A stretch of 17,753 nucleotides of DNA from CAIOTO01 sp040389165 (GTDB taxonomy: Bacteria; Pseudomonadota; Alphaproteobacteria; Paracaedibacterales; CAIOTO01), in the NCBI GenBank assembly GCA_040389165.1, contig JAZKAK010000036.1:1-17753 (forward strand), read 5' to 3'. Positions 6,246 through 13,899 of this stretch are shown here, one piece after another (the first letter of the stretch is position 1; every line of letters begins with the position of its first letter). Position numbers and translations under genes: made by a program. Below the pieces are notes generated by a model. It was not told the DNA's origin, did not search any database, and was given only the letters and a program-made list of their open reading frames with translations.

Positions 6246-8096
6246 TTAAGCAGCCGGAGCTGAAGCTGCATTCGCTGGGTGTTCAACAACAGGTGCATTT
6301 TTGTCATCTTCTGATTTTTTTTCAGCCCCTAACTTTAGTGATTCACCAACAAAATGCCCTTTTGTATCATTCTTATGCTCGTCTTTCTTTGGTTCTTCTT
6401 CAATTCTGAGGGATGGGTAGCGTGGCTCACCTTTGCGCGTAACCAATAACATAACATTTTTACGGCCATTGCTTTTGGCTTCTTTAATAAAATCCAATAC
6501 ATCTTGTGGCTTCTGAACGTCTCTTTGGTTAACTTCCATGATAATCTCACCAGCAACCAAGCTGGCGTCTTCACCTGCGCTGGCAGGTTCAACTTTTGTG
6601 ATTAAGACACCTTTTGTTTGTGGTGATAAGTTTAATTTCTTTTGAGCGCTTTCAGTAATGGGGCTAAGTGTTATGCCTAAAATTTCAACAACCCCAGCAT
6701 TAGAACCTTTTTCTGTATTTAAATCCTCAGTTTTGCCTGTTTTTACCGCTTCTTCATATTCACCAACAGTTACGTTTAACATGATTTCTTTATCTTTACG
6801 CCATACTTTTACAGGAACTGTCTTTCCAATCTCAGTTTCTCCAACAAGTCGGGACAATCTATTTTGATCATTTATGGGTTTATGATCATATTCGATGATA
6901 ATATCACCATCTTGTATGTTTGCTTTTTTAGCAGGGCCGTCGCTGGTTACGCCACCTATAATGGCACCCTGAACTTTAAGTCCCAGCGCTTCGGCCATAT
7001 CATCTGTTAAGGGCTGTATACGCACGCCGAGCCAGCCTCGTTTTGTGCGACCAAAATCAATGAGCTGGTCTACAGTCTTTTTAGCAACGTCTGATGGCAC
7101 GGCAAATCCAACACCAACATTTCCACCAGTTGGCGAGAAAATAGCTGTATTTACACCAATAACTTGGCGTTGCATGTTAAGTAGGCAGCCACCAGAGTTA
7201 CCCATGTTAATTTGAGCACTATGCTGTAAGAAGTCGTCGACGTATTCACCAACACGGCCACGTCCTGCCGTAACAAGATCACGTCCTTTGCTTGATATAA
7301 TGCCTGCTGTGACGCTGCTGCTTAGACCAAATGGATTTCCAATTGAAAGCACCCAGTCACCGACACGTGTTTCATCAGAATTACCCCATTCAAGTGCAAT
7401 TAGATTTCGTTTGTTTGCAGGTAGATCTTCTAATTTAATTTTTAGAACGGCAATATCTGTACGTTCATCTGCTGCATGAACGATTGCGTCCAACTCTGTT
7501 TTATCATGTAGATAAACAGTGATTTTTTTCGCGTCAGCAATAACGTGGTTATTCGTAACAACGTACGCGGCATCCGTGGTAACACGAATGATAAACCCGG
7601 AACCTAATGATTGAACTTTGCGTGGAACATCCGTTTGCTGATGATCAAAAAATTCTCGAAACAATTCATCAAACGGGGTGCCAGATGGAATGTTCATACG
7701 TTCATTTTTTGTTTTTGGATCAATAATTTGGGTTGTCGCAATATTCACAACGGATGGTAATGCTGGTTCGGCTACATGTGAAAAACCATGGCTTATATCT
7801 GTCAAGGACGCAGGAGCAGGAATTGCTGCGGTGCTTCCTACGGCTGTGCTTGCCACGACTGTGCTTGTCGTTATCGTTGCTGCTGTTTCCGTCTTTGTTG
7901 CTGCCGACTCTGTCTTTGCTGCAGATGTCGTTTTGTTACCTGAAGGTTTTGCCTTAGATGTTGATTTACTTGTTTCTGTTTGTGTAGAGCTGCTGGTTGA
8001 TACACGTTCTGATCGTGCAAGGCAATAGGCGCTGCTGATCGCTGCATGTCCGATTAATACAACGCTGTAAATAGCTATAAAACGAGACAAGTTCAT
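6246..8096 (-). CDS. degP: DegP/HtrA-type periplasmic serine protease (Do family)
   Basis: DegP degrades or refolds damaged envelope proteins in the periplasm. The 616-residue product has a signal peptide (about 1-25), a Ser/Thr/Lys/Ala-rich linker (31-97) that is longer than usual, and then a trypsin-like domain. The catalytic triad is visible as H184 (TNNHVIA), D214 (ERTDIAVLKI) and S301 (GNSGG). The usual GNSGGPL is GNSGGCL here. Two PDZ domains follow at about 353-445 and 470-555; the first contains GWLGVRIQPLT. The C-terminus (560-616) is charged and Ala-rich and is not a normal part of the family. The start is well placed: AAGGAG (8105-8110 on the plus strand) lies 8 bases upstream. The gene begins 26 bases after hflC and is the last of an hflK-hflC-degP operon, an arrangement common in Alphaproteobacteria. 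Confidence 0.96.
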   Translation of the reverse strand: MNLSRFIAIYSVVLIGHAAISSAYCLARSERVSTSSSTQTETSKSTSKAKPSGNKTTSAAKTESAATKTETAATITTSTVVASTAVGSTAAIPAPASLTDISHGFSHVAEPALPSVVNIATTQIIDPKTKNERMNIPSGTPFDELFREFFDHQQTDVPRKVQSLGSGFIIRVTTDAAYVVTNNHVIADAKKITVYLHDKTELDAIVHAADERTDIAVLKIKLEDLPANKRNLIALEWGNSDETRVGDWVLSIGNPFGLSSSVTAGIISSKGRDLVTAGRGRVGEYVDDFLQHSAQINMGNSGGCLLNMQRQVIGVNTAIFSPTGGNVGVGFAVPSDVAKKTVDQLIDFGRTKRGWLGVRIQPLTDDMAEALGLKVQGAIIGGVTSDGPAKKANIQDGDIIIEYDHKPINDQNRLSRLVGETEIGKTVPVKVWRKDKEIMLNVTVGEYEEAVKTGKTEDLNTEKGSNAGVVEILGITLSPITESAQKKLNLSPQTKGVLITKVEPASAGEDASLVAGEIIMEVNQRDVQKPQDVLDFIKEAKSNGRKNVMLLVTRKGEPRYPSLRIEEEPKKDEHKNDTKGHFVGESLKLGAEKKSEDDKNAPVVEHPANAASAPAA

Positions 8097-8122
8097 GGGA
8101 GATTCTCCTTAAATTCTTTTTC

Positions 8123-8998
8123 TTAATGTTGTGTTTTTGATGAATGAGCAAAGTGTTGTAGGTAAGGATGGTCAGCAGATAAGATCATAGAAGTTTCTGC
8201 TTGCATTGTTTGGCGATAAGACTCAAGTGAACGATAAAAGCTATAGAATTCAAGGTCCGCACCAAACGCTTTATTTGTAATTTCCATGGCGGTTGCATCG
8301 CCTTTACCACGAATGCCTTGTGCTTTTTGTTGTGCTTCAGCTAATAATACTGTGCGCTCACGCTCGGCATTAGCACGAACACCGCGTGCGACCTCATCAC
8401 CTTTTGCACGGTTCTCTTTTGCATAGCGAATCAAAATGGAATTCATACGATCAAAAACGGCAGAACGGTTTTCTGCAGGTAATTCAGTTCGGACAATACG
8501 AACATCAACGATTTCAAGTCCAAGAGATTTTGATAAATTGACAACTTCATCTTGAATTTGCTTCATAATAGAAACACGCTCTGCACTTAACAATTTACGG
8601 AGTTCTACTTTTCCGAGTACATTACGAATGCTGCTGGATACAATTGCATCAAGACGCATGCGAGCACCTGCTTCGTTTGCCGGCTTTACAGAACGGAAAA
8701 AAGCGAGCGCATCAACGATGCGATAGCGTACATAGGCATCTACATTAAGACGTTTTTGATCCACGGTCATAACAGCGATCGGGTCGGAATCATAATCGAT
8801 AATGCGTTTTTCATAAAAAGTAACTTCTTGAACAAAGGGAAGTTTGAATTTCAACCCCGGTTCATTATGGAGTGCTTTTGACTCACCGAACTGCAGAACA
8901 ACTGCTTGATTCATTTGATCAACAATAAAGACTGAGGAATTAAATATAAAAAGCCCACAAACAGCAATTAATATAAAAAGAATAGAACGTGGAGACAT
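8123..8998 (-). CDS. hflC: HflC, SPFH-family modulator of FtsH
   Basis: HflC assembles with HflK into a large membrane cage that surrounds and restrains the FtsH protease. The 291-residue product has one N-terminal membrane anchor (residues 6-26) and then a periplasmic SPFH/band-7 domain, including VFIVDQMNQAVVLQFGE (23-39) and PGLKFKLPFVQEVTFYEKR (47-65). A helical region rich in Ala, Glu and Arg follows (about 190-240, with RAKGDEVARGVRANAERERT), typical of the family coiled coil. It is somewhat shorter than E. coli HflC (about 334). The start lies five bases after the hflK stop, with AAGGG overlapping the end of hflK as a likely ribosome site. Confidence 0.96.
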   Translation of the reverse strand: MSPRSILFILIAVCGLFIFNSSVFIVDQMNQAVVLQFGESKALHNEPGLKFKLPFVQEVTFYEKRIIDYDSDPIAVMTVDQKRLNVDAYVRYRIVDALAFFRSVKPANEAGARMRLDAIVSSSIRNVLGKVELRKLLSAERVSIMKQIQDEVVNLSKSLGLEIVDVRIVRTELPAENRSAVFDRMNSILIRYAKENRAKGDEVARGVRANAERERTVLLAEAQQKAQGIRGKGDATAMEITNKAFGADLEFYSFYRSLESYRQTMQAETSMILSADHPYLQHFAHSSKTQH

Positions 8999-9003
8999 GT
9001 TGA

Positions 9004-10209
9004 TTACCCTTGCTTTTTATCAGCGCTTGCGCCGGGTTGTAAGTGGAAATAGGGAACAAGCCCAGGTGCAGCCTTTGGATCAATAATCGTTTTGTGAACA
9101 TGACTTAGTACCTGTTCCATCGTATCAAGATAAAGGCGTTTGCGTGAAACTTCTGGATTCTTCTTATATTCTGTGTAGACAGAATTAAAGCGATCAGCCT
9201 CACCTTGTGCGCGTGATACTACTTCTTGTGAATACCCCTCAGCTTCTTGGATGATTTTTGATGATTCACCGCGTGCTCTTGGCACGATTTCAAAATGATA
9301 CGCGTTTGCCTCGTGCAACATACGATCACCATCAGTTAAGGATGCCTGCATATCGTTGAAAGCATTAATAACTTCACTTGGTGCGTCAACTTTCTGTAAT
9401 TGGACACTGACAATAAGAACGCCTATTTTATAGTGATCAAGAACTTTCTGCAGAAGATCTTGCGCTTTTGTCGCAACGCTGTCTCGTTCTTGTGTGAGTG
9501 CCGCACGTGCGGTCGTTTGCCCCATGACTTCACGCACGATACTATCTGCCGCTGCAAGAATGGTATCTTCAGGCTTACGAACAGAGAACAAAAAATCTTT
9601 AACATCTTTGATTTTCCAAAGCACTGTGTAATTGATGTGAACCATGTTCTCGTCACCAGTTAAAACAAGTGTTTTGTCAAAGCTCGTATTGGCGCCCGTA
9701 TTAGATATACTATCAATTTTTTTGAGTTCTGATACGTTCTTGACGATTTCACGTTCAAAAGGAGACGGCAAGCGATAATGCAGACCAGGGCCCGCTGTAT
9801 GAATCATTTTTCCGAAACGTAGAATAACTGCGATCTCACCTTCTTGTACACGAAATACCCCTGTTGAAAGCCAAAGAACAAGTCCAATAACAGTAGCAGT
9901 TATTATCGCAACACTATTAATTCCACCTGGATTTGCAGGAGGTCTTTGTCCCGAGTTATTGCCAGGACCATAGTTGCCACCATTATTTCCACCAAAATTC
10001 GCACTACCTTTTTTTATCTGCTTCATAAATGAGGTGAATAGATCATCACTATTGCTCGATGAGGCAGGCTTTCGAAAAGGCGACGTGCCATCTTGTTTTG
10101 CCCATGGATTCACTGGTTGCTCTGGTGTTTTTTTTGTTCGTTTTGACTTTGTGTCGTCAACGTGTGCATCCCATGGATTGTCATTTGGATCTTCTGGATC
10201 GGTACTCAT
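9004..10209 (-). CDS. hflK: HflK, SPFH-family modulator of FtsH
   Basis: HflK is the partner of HflC in the FtsH-regulating complex. Starting at the ATG at 10209 gives 401 residues beginning MSTDPEDPNDNPWDAHVDD, which matches the family habit of an early NPW motif. An in-frame ATG at 10245 would add 12 residues (MGVKSTLRLRNF) but has no ribosome site, so I prefer the shorter form; AAGG lies upstream of it at long spacing. The protein has a second NPW motif, a Gly/Asn-rich cytoplasmic stretch, one membrane helix (about residues 98-119) and then the SPFH domain, including FRVQEGEIAVILRFGKM and GPGLHYRLPSPFE. The C-terminal helical part contains GESSKIIQEAEGYSQEVVSR. It is the first gene of the operon, so the promoter should lie in 10210-10484. 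Confidence 0.93.
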   Translation of the reverse strand: MSTDPEDPNDNPWDAHVDDTKSKRTKKTPEQPVNPWAKQDGTSPFRKPASSSNSDDLFTSFMKQIKKGSANFGGNNGGNYGPGNNSGQRPPANPGGINSVAIITATVIGLVLWLSTGVFRVQEGEIAVILRFGKMIHTAGPGLHYRLPSPFEREIVKNVSELKKIDSISNTGANTSFDKTLVLTGDENMVHINYTVLWKIKDVKDFLFSVRKPEDTILAAADSIVREVMGQTTARAALTQERDSVATKAQDLLQKVLDHYKIGVLIVSVQLQKVDAPSEVINAFNDMQASLTDGDRMLHEANAYHFEIVPRARGESSKIIQEAEGYSQEVVSRAQGEADRFNSVYTEYKKNPEVSRKRLYLDTMEQVLSHVHKTIIDPKAAPGLVPYFHLQPGASADKKQG

Positions 10210-10371
10210 AAAATTTCTTAACCTTAACGTTGATTTTACACCCATTTTAAACGGATATACGTTGGCATTTTAAATGCGCATGTGTCTGAAAAAGAGCATC
10301 AATCCACACACCTGAAAAAGTATAATACACTCTATTTTGTTTTACAATGCGCCTCGTTTAAGTTTTGTGAT

Positions 10372-10392
10372 TTTGTTAAAATTCCTAACAAA
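10372..10392. promoter_or_regulatory. 7-bp inverted repeat in the hflK / 10485-gene divergent region
   Basis: TTTGTTA (10372-10378) and TAACAAA (10386-10392) form a perfect inverted repeat with a 7-base centre. A dyad of this size between divergent genes is a plausible binding site for a dimeric regulator. No T-run follows on either strand, so a terminator is unlikely. A TATAAT lies at 10321-10326 but lacks a matching -35 in either spacing I tried. Confidence 0.35.
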
Positions 10393-10437
10393 TTAATTTT
10401 TCATGAACCGCATTATTATTTTGATATTATTTTTAGA

Positions 10438-10467
10438 TAAATTAGGTTTAAATTAGGTTGTTAACCT
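10438..10467. promoter_or_regulatory. Tandem 11-bp repeats plus dyad upstream of the 10485 gene
   Basis: TAAATTAGGTT occurs twice exactly, back to back (10438-10448 and 10449-10459), a spacing of one helical turn. The second copy runs into a dyad, AGGTT-GTT-AACCT (10455-10467). The ribosome site AAGGA follows at 10471-10475. The arrangement looks like an operator next to the translation start, though no regulator is identified. Confidence 0.45.
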
Positions 10468-10484
10468 TAAAAGGATTTTTATCA

Positions 10485-11390
10485 ATGTTTCGCAGTGCAA
10501 AATTAAAAAGTTTATCAACGTTACCACTTTTGCTTACGTGCTCGGCAACCATGGCCGCATCTGGGTCAGATGAGTTGATAACGCATTCATCCCAAAACAG
10601 TCAAATGCCAACAAAACTGCAATTACAATTAATAGACACGCGCGCGAAAGTATTTAACAACGCAGAATTAAGAAAAATTAGTGAATATATTGGCACCAAA
10701 TACAGGCTTGTAACACGTGCTAATAGTACTGAAATCGCACGTGAACTAAGAGACCTCGCAAGACGTAATACAACGAATCGGCATGAATTTTATGAAAATG
10801 AAAAGCGGAAGAATGCAAGGGTAAAGAAAAATACTACCGTAGACCTAATAACGTTCGATATGAAGATAAAGAAAGAACTTAATGTTTTATCGGAAGCACA
10901 AAGAAATGCCATTAAAACAAAAATACTGGAATACTCAGTCGAATGGCAGATGCCATTGCTCGATTTTGTTTCTGAATCTTTTAAAGGGTGCTGGACTGCT
11001 TGGAAGCCCATAACCCCCATTCTTGCGCAGATTCCCTCTATGGCGCGGATTGTAGGTGAGCAAGTCGAGCTTAGGCAGGCCACAAAACAAGCTATAGAAC
11101 ACGCACGCGTGGAGGAAGCATTAAAACAGAAAACGGCCAATGACGAAGCAATGAAAATTTACTATGCAAGTTTAGACTTTGGTCAAAATGAAGATGATTA
11201 CAGCAGCGAACTTGATGCTAGATTTGATGCTGAAAATGAGGCAGTGGACTGCCCTGGTAACGATATTGATCCAGAATGGGTGCAGGCTGCTGTAGATATT
11301 TCTGTTACCTCAACAACAAACGCTTCTGCTACAATTGTTGTTTCTACCGTGGGAAGTGATAAACCGCCGGTAAAAGGTTGGCTTTGGTAG
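10485..11390 (+). CDS. Exported protein of unknown function
   Basis: This 301-residue product is not one I recognise. The ATG at 10485 is chosen over a TTG at 10458 because AAGGA lies nine bases upstream and the product then starts with a clean signal peptide, MFRSAKLKSLSTLPLLLTCS followed by ATMAAS. The mature part is helix-rich and basic up to about residue 130 (many Lys/Arg, e.g. FYENEKRKNARVKKNTTVD). It then has a Trp-rich short segment (FKGCWTAWKPITPILAQIP), another charged helical stretch, and an acidic Ser/Thr-rich tail ending in GWLW. No catalytic motif is visible. It is divergent from hflK and has operator-like repeats upstream. It may be a lineage-specific exported protein; localisation beyond the inner membrane is unknown. 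Confidence 0.75.
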   Translation: MFRSAKLKSLSTLPLLLTCSATMAASGSDELITHSSQNSQMPTKLQLQLIDTRAKVFNNAELRKISEYIGTKYRLVTRANSTEIARELRDLARRNTTNRHEFYENEKRKNARVKKNTTVDLITFDMKIKKELNVLSEAQRNAIKTKILEYSVEWQMPLLDFVSESFKGCWTAWKPITPILAQIPSMARIVGEQVELRQATKQAIEHARVEEALKQKTANDEAMKIYYASLDFGQNEDDYSSELDARFDAENEAVDCPGNDIDPEWVQAAVDISVTSTTNASATIVVSTVGSDKPPVKGWLW

Positions 11391-11400
11391 AGGCAATAGC

Positions 11401-11446
11401 TTTAAAGTAAAATAGATTTAAAGTAAAATAGATTTAAATTAATAGA
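11401..11446. repeat. Short tandem repeat after the 10485 gene
   Basis: TTTAAAGTAAAATAGA occurs twice exactly (11401-11416 and 11417-11432), followed by a shortened third copy, TTTAAATTAATAGA (11433-11446), and the start of a fourth (TTTAAGG). It lies 10 bases after a stop codon. Copy number could vary by replication slippage. The rest of 11447-11641 shows no convincing gene. Confidence 0.85.
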
Positions 11447-11641
11447 TTTAAGGTGTACTGATCATAAAAGCACGCCTATATACTTATATCGGGCAACGTG
11501 CACATCCTAATGAATTTTTCACCAGGCTGGCCCGTGTCGAAGCAGTTTCCATCTGAGATTTCAAAAGTTTCAGTCATAATCAATAGTTTTGGATGTGATA
11601 AGTATATAGCCATTTCACATAATTTTTCATATTTTAAGCAC

Positions 11642-11668
11642 AAAAAAAACGCTTCTAAAAGCGTTTTC
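11642..11668 (-). terminator. Intrinsic terminator of rpmJ
   Basis: On the minus strand AAAACGCTT and AAGCGTTTT form a 9-bp stem around a 4-base loop, followed by a run of T. It lies 18 bases after the rpmJ stop. Confidence 0.85.
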
Positions 11669-11685
11669 TCTGCAGATTAAATAAA

Positions 11686-11811
11686 TTAACCTTGACGTGC
11701 TTTAAATCGTGGATTTAGTTTGTTAATTACATACAAACGGCCTCTACGACGAACAACTTTACAAGCCTTATGACGGCTTCTAAGTGTCTTAATTGAATTT
11801 GCAATTTTCAT
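11686..11811 (-). CDS. rpmJ: 50S ribosomal protein L36
   Basis: The 41-residue product reads MKIANSIKTLRSRHKACKVV and then RRRGRLYVINKLNPRFKARQG. This is the alphaproteobacterial/type-B form of L36, with the conserved RRRGR-YVINK-NPRFKARQG block and only one of the zinc-ligand cysteines (C17). The protein binds 23S rRNA in the large subunit. AGGAG lies 11 bases before the start, a near-consensus promoter is centred 45 bases upstream, and a terminator follows, so it is a monocistronic unit. Confidence 0.97.
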   Translation of the reverse strand: MKIANSIKTLRSRHKACKVVRRRGRLYVINKLNPRFKARQG

Positions 11812-11840
11812 ATTATGAAAAACTCCTAAAAACTAAGTGC

Positions 11841-11869
11841 AGTATACAAAATCTATCATATTCTGTCAA
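11841..11869 (-). promoter_or_regulatory. Sigma-70-type promoter of rpmJ
   Basis: On the minus strand TTGACA (11864-11869) and TATACT (11841-11846) are separated by exactly 17 bases. This is nearly perfect consensus and points at rpmJ 30 bases downstream of the -10. Confidence 0.85.
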
Positions 11870-12091
11870 GAAAAAGACACCGACAGTATTTCAACAAGCA
11901 AAAACACCATTTCATAGTATGCACAACGTACGTATTCGCACTTAAAAACACAATAATGCGTCAACAGATTATCGACGTTTTTCGCATTTCTCTCATGTAT
12001 TTTATAACTTCACATGCCTAAGGTATTGATGACTTCTAACATAAATTCTGGTATGAATAAAGAGCATACATAAAAAACAAAAGTATTAAAA

Positions 12092-12694
12092 ATGAACGGC
12101 CCAGAACTCACCCATGTTATATCACTTGTGAGCCGTCTTCCAGGGCTCGGCCCGCGATCAGCCAGACGACTTGTTTTGCACCTGCTTAAAAGACGCCAAG
12201 AAACCTTAAAACCACTCATGCATGCCCTTCACGATATGGAACAAAAAGTAAAAACATGCACACAATGTTTTTCGCTTGATACAATAACGCCTTGCTCTTT
12301 ATGCATTGACGACAGACGTGATTCGACAAGCTTATGTGTTGTGGCAGATGTAGCAGACGTGTGGGCATTAGAGCGCGCTCAGACATACAAAGGGCGTTAT
12401 CATGTGTTAGGAGGAGTTTTGTCTGCCATTGATGGAGTCATGCCACATCAATTAACACTCGATCCCCTTATTCGTCGCATTAAAGAAGGCGGCATTAATG
12501 AAGTCATTTTGGCATTGAATGCAACGGTCGAAGGGCAAACTACCCTGCATTACATCGCAGATCTATTGCATCCTTTTGGCGTAAAGATTTCAACACTTGC
12601 ACATGGTGTTCCTGTTGGTGGCGAGCTTGACTACCTTGATGATGGCACCTTACATACAGCTTTTAAAGCAAGACGAATTCTAGAAGCCGCATAA
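12092..12694 (+). CDS. recR: Recombination mediator protein RecR
   Basis: RecR works with RecO (and RecF) to load RecA at single-strand gaps during repair. The 200-residue product has the family's full length and domain order. An N-terminal helix-hairpin-helix includes LPGLGPRSARRLVLHLL (16-32). A four-cysteine zinc finger is complete (C56, C59, C68, C71). A Toprim domain spans about 80-175, and GVPVGGELDYLDDGTL at 172-187 is the classic C-terminal RecR signature. No Shine-Dalgarno precedes the ATG, but the start matches the family. In many bacteria recR follows dnaX and ybaB; here it stands alone, followed by a tRNA with its own promoter. Confidence 0.97.
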   Translation: MNGPELTHVISLVSRLPGLGPRSARRLVLHLLKRRQETLKPLMHALHDMEQKVKTCTQCFSLDTITPCSLCIDDRRDSTSLCVVADVADVWALERAQTYKGRYHVLGGVLSAIDGVMPHQLTLDPLIRRIKEGGINEVILALNATVEGQTTLHYIADLLHPFGVKISTLAHGVPVGGELDYLDDGTLHTAFKARRILEAA

Positions 12695-12721
12695 CGACTC
12701 AAAGAAAAAAATAAAATTACC

Positions 12722-12751
12722 TTGAAATCAACATTAAAATTAGTGTATAAA
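12722..12751 (+). promoter_or_regulatory. Promoter of tRNA-Lys
   Basis: TTGAAA (12722-12727) and TATAAA (12746-12751) are 18 bases apart, with a TG just before the -10 (extended -10). Transcription would begin a few bases before the mature tRNA 5' end at 12761. Confidence 0.75.
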
Positions 12752-12760
12752 AAGACAATC

Positions 12761-12836
<76 letters not shown>

Positions 12837-12839
12837 ATC

Positions 12840-12864
12840 AAACTGCGGCTTTATAAGCAGTTTT
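12840..12864 (+). terminator. Intrinsic terminator after tRNA-Lys
   Basis: AAACTGC (12840-12846) pairs with GCAGTTT (12857-12863) around a 10-base loop and runs into TTTT. The remaining 12865-13109 is intergenic with no evident gene. Confidence 0.7.
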
Positions 12865-13109
12865 GAATTGGCCCGAACCACTCTCATTTCTTTTTTCTCG
12901 GTTTTTTAGGCTCAAAAAAACATTAATTCCACGACATAAATGGCAATAATCCTCCCATCTCAAGACACACCCATCGAAAATAGAATTAAAATTAATCACA
13001 AAAAATATCTAAAAGCATCCCATGCATGATACGTTTTATTGTAATAAATTTTGCATTTACTATGGCACCCACCGTCAGTGAATAAGAACAATAAAATGAG
13101 CAAAAAGCC

Positions 13110-13721
13110 ATGAAACGAAGAACACACCCTAGCCCACTACCCCGCTTCATTTCGCACAATATAAAACTGCTCCCTTTCTTTGCGCTATCGTTTCTTGCCG
13201 GTTTAGGAACGCAGATGGCTTTATTTCCAGATGCTCCGGCACAATCCCCCACCATTCAAGCACATGACTTCGCCTGCAAGGCATGCTTTACGCCAAGCCA
13301 AGCCTGTTTACCGATGATCATTAATGAGATTGATGCCGCTAAAGTCTCACTCCATATGCAAGCATATAGTCTTACCTCAAAACCTATTGCTGACGCCCTA
13401 ATACGCGCCAAAGTACGCGGAGTAAGTGTCGTTGTTCTTGCTGATAAAAGCCAGCGGCGTGAGCGTTACACGCAAATTAACACGCTCAAACGTGCAGGAA
13501 TTTCTGTATACATCGATTACAAACCAGCTATTGCACATAATAAGATTATCGTCATAGATGCATACACGGTGATTGGCGGATCGTACAATTTTAGCAATAG
13601 TGCAGAAAAAAGAAACGCTGAGAACGTAACAATTATCAAAAACAAAGAATTCGCAGCTTTATATGGCGAAAATTTCCTAAAGCGGCTCGACGTATCCACG
13701 GTGTTTGCATCAGAAGCATAG
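13110..13721 (+). CDS. Exported PLD-superfamily nuclease (Nuc-type, single HKD motif)
   Basis: The 203-residue product is probably a phosphodiesterase acting on DNA outside the cytoplasm. It has an N-terminal hydrophobic signal or anchor (about 18-38) and then a single phospholipase D half-domain. The HKD motif is intact: AHNKIIVIDAYTVIGGSYNF with H143, K145, D150 and the downstream GGSYNFS (156-162). Proteins of this size with one motif, such as the pKM101 Nuc nuclease, act as homodimers. Cysteines at 56, 59 and 66 may form a disulfide. The start overlaps the stop of a five-codon ORF (ATG at 13096, TGA at 13111) in an ATGA, and the ribosome site is weak. The closest known relatives in intracellular bacteria are exported PLD proteins; lipase activity cannot be excluded by sequence alone. 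Confidence 0.9.
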   Translation: MKRRTHPSPLPRFISHNIKLLPFFALSFLAGLGTQMALFPDAPAQSPTIQAHDFACKACFTPSQACLPMIINEIDAAKVSLHMQAYSLTSKPIADALIRAKVRGVSVVVLADKSQRRERYTQINTLKRAGISVYIDYKPAIAHNKIIVIDAYTVIGGSYNFSNSAEKRNAENVTIIKNKEFAALYGENFLKRLDVSTVFASEA

Positions 13722-13741
13722 GAAGAAGCGTCAATTCATAT

Positions 13742-13762
13742 TCATATGTTGCATCCATATGA
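13742..13762. repeat. 7-bp inverted repeat after the PLD gene
   Basis: TCATATG (13742-13748) and CATATGA (13756-13762) are perfectly complementary around a 7-base centre. There is no T-run, so it is a weak terminator candidate at best. It may instead be a protein site upstream of the tldD-like gene. Confidence 0.35.
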
Positions 13763-13861
13763 TTGCAGCCTAAACAAGCACCTCACCTTTCTCATTTGAA
13801 AATTAATCTACATGAGCTCTGCATTTCAACCAACTTATCATTGCATTTTAGGCAAATTCTA

Positions 13862-13890
13862 TTTACACCTAATAGTGTTATTGATATAGA
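13862..13890 (+). promoter_or_regulatory. Possible promoter of the tldD-tldE pair
   Basis: TTTACA (13862-13867) and TATAGA (13885-13890) are 17 bases apart. Initiation would fall within a few bases of the ATG at 13900 and give an almost leaderless mRNA. Leaderless messages occur in Alphaproteobacteria, but chance matches are common in AT-rich DNA. Confidence 0.3.
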
Positions 13891-13899
13891 GATGCCTAC

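Noticed and set aside
7678..8028. 116-codon ORF antisense to the start of degP
   Set aside because: It mirrors the low-complexity Ser/Thr/Ala linker of degP and lacks a ribosome site; degP is clearly the real gene.
10321..10326. TATAAT as a -10 element in the hflK upstream region
   Set aside because: No acceptable -35 lies 16-18 bases upstream, and it is 160 bases from the 10485 start.
11498..11680. 60-codon plus-strand ORF after the tandem repeat
   Set aside because: It has no ribosome site or protein-like character and runs through the rpmJ terminator hairpin.
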